This document shows, in pieces, positions 62,611 to 64,000 of a stretch of 64,000 nucleotides of DNA (positions are counted from its first letter, which is position 1; each line of letters starts with the position of its first letter). The translations under genes and the position numbers were made by a program. The notes beneath the pieces were generated by a model. The model ran no database searches. It was not told where the DNA came from and worked only from the letters and a program-made list of their open reading frames with translations. Source of the DNA: an uncultured Litoreibacter sp. (lineage in GTDB: Bacteria; Pseudomonadota; Alphaproteobacteria; Rhodobacterales; Rhodobacteraceae); NCBI GenBank assembly GCA_947494435.1, contig CANLUY010000001.1:1-64000 (forward strand), in the 5' to 3' direction.

Positions 62611-63480
62611 CTAACAAAGTGTTAATCTTAAGGCAGTCCATTCGCCAATGTCACGTCTTTGCGACAGTTTGAACCCCTGAGCCTCATAGGCTGTGACCAC
62701 TTCGTCACCTTGCTCAACCAACAATCCCGACAAAATTATCGTTCCCCCGGTTGCGGTGTATTTCGCCATATCAGGCGCCAATGCCAAGAGGGGTGGCTTC
62801 AAAATATTTGCAAAAATCAAATCAAATGGTGCGGTCTTTTGAAGTGTGGGATGATCGAAGCCAGTTGCTTCCACACAGATCACCTGCCCCTCCATATCGT
62901 TTGCTTTGAGATTTGCTTCCGCCACATCGACAGCGACCGGATCAATGTCACTGGCGATGACATTCTTGTTCCAGACGGAGGCGGCAGCCATGGCAAGCAC
63001 TGCGGTGCCACACCCAATGTCAGCGCAGTTTTCTGCGACTTTGCCTTCGGCAATGTAGTCTTCAAATGCCAGCAGACACCCCAACGTCGTTCCATGATGA
63101 CCTGTTCCAAAGGCCATCGCTGCCTCGATCAGAAGGTTTACGCGCCCCTCGCGCACCTTGTCGGCATCATGACTTCCATACACAAAGAATCGACCAGCTT
63201 CGACGGGGGGTAGCTCGCGCCGCACATGCGCAACCCAGTCTTGGTCCGGCACTTCCGAAACCACGAAGGGTTTCGCATTATGTGCAGCCGCCAGCAGCGC
63301 CAATGCGATGTCATCGGGTGTTTCAAGAAAATAACCGCCGACCTCCCAATAGCCTGACCCGTCTTCCACCTCGAACACGCCAACACCTGTCGGTGCCGGG
63401 TCAAGAGTTTCCAGAGCATCCCCTAATGCCTGGGCAGGCGCTTCGCCCATCAAGGTTGTCAGCGCAGTGAATGTCGGCAT
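62611..63480 (-). CDS. prmA: Ribosomal protein L11 methyltransferase
   Basis: A 289-residue SAM-dependent methyltransferase modifying lysines of ribosomal protein L11. The N-terminal domain recognises L11; the catalytic domain shows AFGTGHHGTTLGCLLAFED near 124-142, the SAM motif ADIGCGTAVLAMAAAS near 153-168 and DLIFANILKPPLLALAP near 220-236. Close to the normal length of about 290 residues. It is transcribed away from msrA's end at the right edge. Confidence 0.94.
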   Translation of the reverse strand: MPTFTALTTLMGEAPAQALGDALETLDPAPTGVGVFEVEDGSGYWEVGGYFLETPDDIALALLAAAHNAKPFVVSEVPDQDWVAHVRRELPPVEAGRFFVYGSHDADKVREGRVNLLIEAAMAFGTGHHGTTLGCLLAFEDYIAEGKVAENCADIGCGTAVLAMAAASVWNKNVIASDIDPVAVDVAEANLKANDMEGQVICVEATGFDHPTLQKTAPFDLIFANILKPPLLALAPDMAKYTATGGTIILSGLLVEQGDEVVTAYEAQGFKLSQRRDIGEWTALRLTLC

Positions 63481-63536
63481 GGTATCCTCGCGAACTAGTC
63501 TATCGCAGCCCTAGGCAACCTTGCCGAAAGGGTCAA

Positions 63537-64000
63537 CTAACTGACGCCCGTACCAATAGGACAGGTCACGCCAGTGCCGCCAATACCACAATAGCCAGCC
63601 GGATTCTTAGCGAGGTACTGTTGATGGTACTCTTCCGCAAAGAAAAACTTAGGCGCGTCGACAATTTCTGTCGTAATCGGGCCGTAGCCAGCGGCACTCA
63701 ACCGAGGGGCGAATGTGGTCTTGCTGGCCTCTGCCGCTCGCTTCTGCTCATCATTATAGACGTAAATGCCAGAGCGATATTGGGTCCCCATATCGTTGCC
63801 TTGCCGCATACCTTGGGTCGGGTCATGACCTTCCCAGAATATCTGAAGCAGCTCTTCAAAGCTGACGCGAGAAGGATCGTAGACAACGCGCACGACTTCG
63901 TTGTGACCTGTTTGACCTGTGCAAACCTCTTCATAGGTAGCGTTCGGTGTGAAGCCACCTGCGTAGCCGACCATCGTGGAATAGACACCGTCCACCTTCC
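63537..64000 (-). CDS. msrA: Peptide-methionine (S)-S-oxide reductase (5'-truncated by the window)
   Basis: The frame runs off the right edge; at least 154 codons are present, starting inside [15 protein letters not shown], the sequence that follows the GCFWG active site in MsrA. The visible part includes [25 protein letters not shown] and the C-terminal Cys pair region [14 protein letters not shown], whose resolving cysteine is retained. It repairs oxidised methionine in proteins. The stop at 63537 and family pattern are clear; the catalytic Cys lies beyond the window. Confidence 0.94.
   Translation of the reverse strand, partial: KVDGVYSTMVGYAGGFTPNATYEEVCTGQTGHNEVVRVVYDPSRVSFEELLQIFWEGHDPTQGMRQGNDMGTQYRSGIYVYNDEQKRAAEASKTTFAPRLSAAGYGPITTEIVDAPKFFFAEEYHQQYLAKNPAGYCGIGGTGVTCPIGTGVS

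Noticed and set aside
1-64000. CRISPR arrays, insertion sequences, prophage genes or integrases
   Set aside because: No spaced direct-repeat array, no transposase-like product and no phage structural genes were seen; gene content is core chromosomal.

Overview
This 64 kb window is chromosomal DNA of a marine-type alphaproteobacterium, most likely a member of the Roseobacter group (Rhodobacterales). The evidence is the family content and gene order: a Tad/Flp pilus locus with rhodobacterial D-W type Flp pilins, a non-pyrrolysine MttB-family methyltransferase, DUF3572 and DUF1127 proteins, a type II lumazine synthase under an FMN riboswitch, ruvC-ruvA-ruvB, and ybgC-tolQRAB-pal-cpoB-tilS-ftsH. 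I saw no prophage, insertion sequence or CRISPR array. I cannot assign a genus.

Layout. Bases 1-6080 hold the end of glyA, a TetR regulator, a small lipoprotein, then hom, an alkaline-ceramidase-like enzyme, glpX and recJ. A tRNA-Glu(TTC) follows, then a two-gene molybdenum hydroxylase (6342-9041). On the minus strand come an H-NOX-like protein with a degenerate haem pocket coupled to an HNOBA-GGDEF diguanylate cyclase (9153-10741), an MttB homologue and a HAD phosphatase. Next are the FMN riboswitch and ribH2, small conserved proteins, a PleD-type response regulator, and an ECF sigma factor with a membrane partner, a CpxP-like protein and an EF-hand protein.

The most interesting part is 20236-39808. 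A flippase-like membrane protein, a DprE1 homologue, a DprE2 homologue and a fused HAD-UbiA protein form a set that in mycobacteria makes polyprenyl-phosphoryl-D-arabinose. A lytic transglycosylase separates them from a Tad pilus locus (two flp pilins, cpaB, cpaC, an OmpA-like lipoprotein, cpaE, cpaF, tadB, tadC, two TPR lipoproteins, cpaA). On the far side of the pilus genes lie a GT-C-like integral membrane protein and a winged-helix-like AAA+ ATPase. This arrangement suggests, but does not prove, that the lipid-linked sugar is used on the pilus or on another envelope acceptor.

From 39895 to the right end the genes are housekeeping: a ligase-associated Lhr-type helicase with PdeM nuclease, a membrane LytTR regulator with phased repeats in its promoter region, a PaaI thioesterase with a perfect 13-bp leader hairpin, folD and fhs (one-carbon metabolism, together with glyA at the left end), an AlkD-like repair protein and a MOSC protein. 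Then come the ftsH-tilS-cpoB-pal-tolBARQ-ybgC block, the ruvCAB block with an unknown fourth gene, a DUF1127 protein, prmA and the start-truncated msrA. Several intergenic regions carry palindromes or direct repeats that look like undescribed operators; they are listed as findings.
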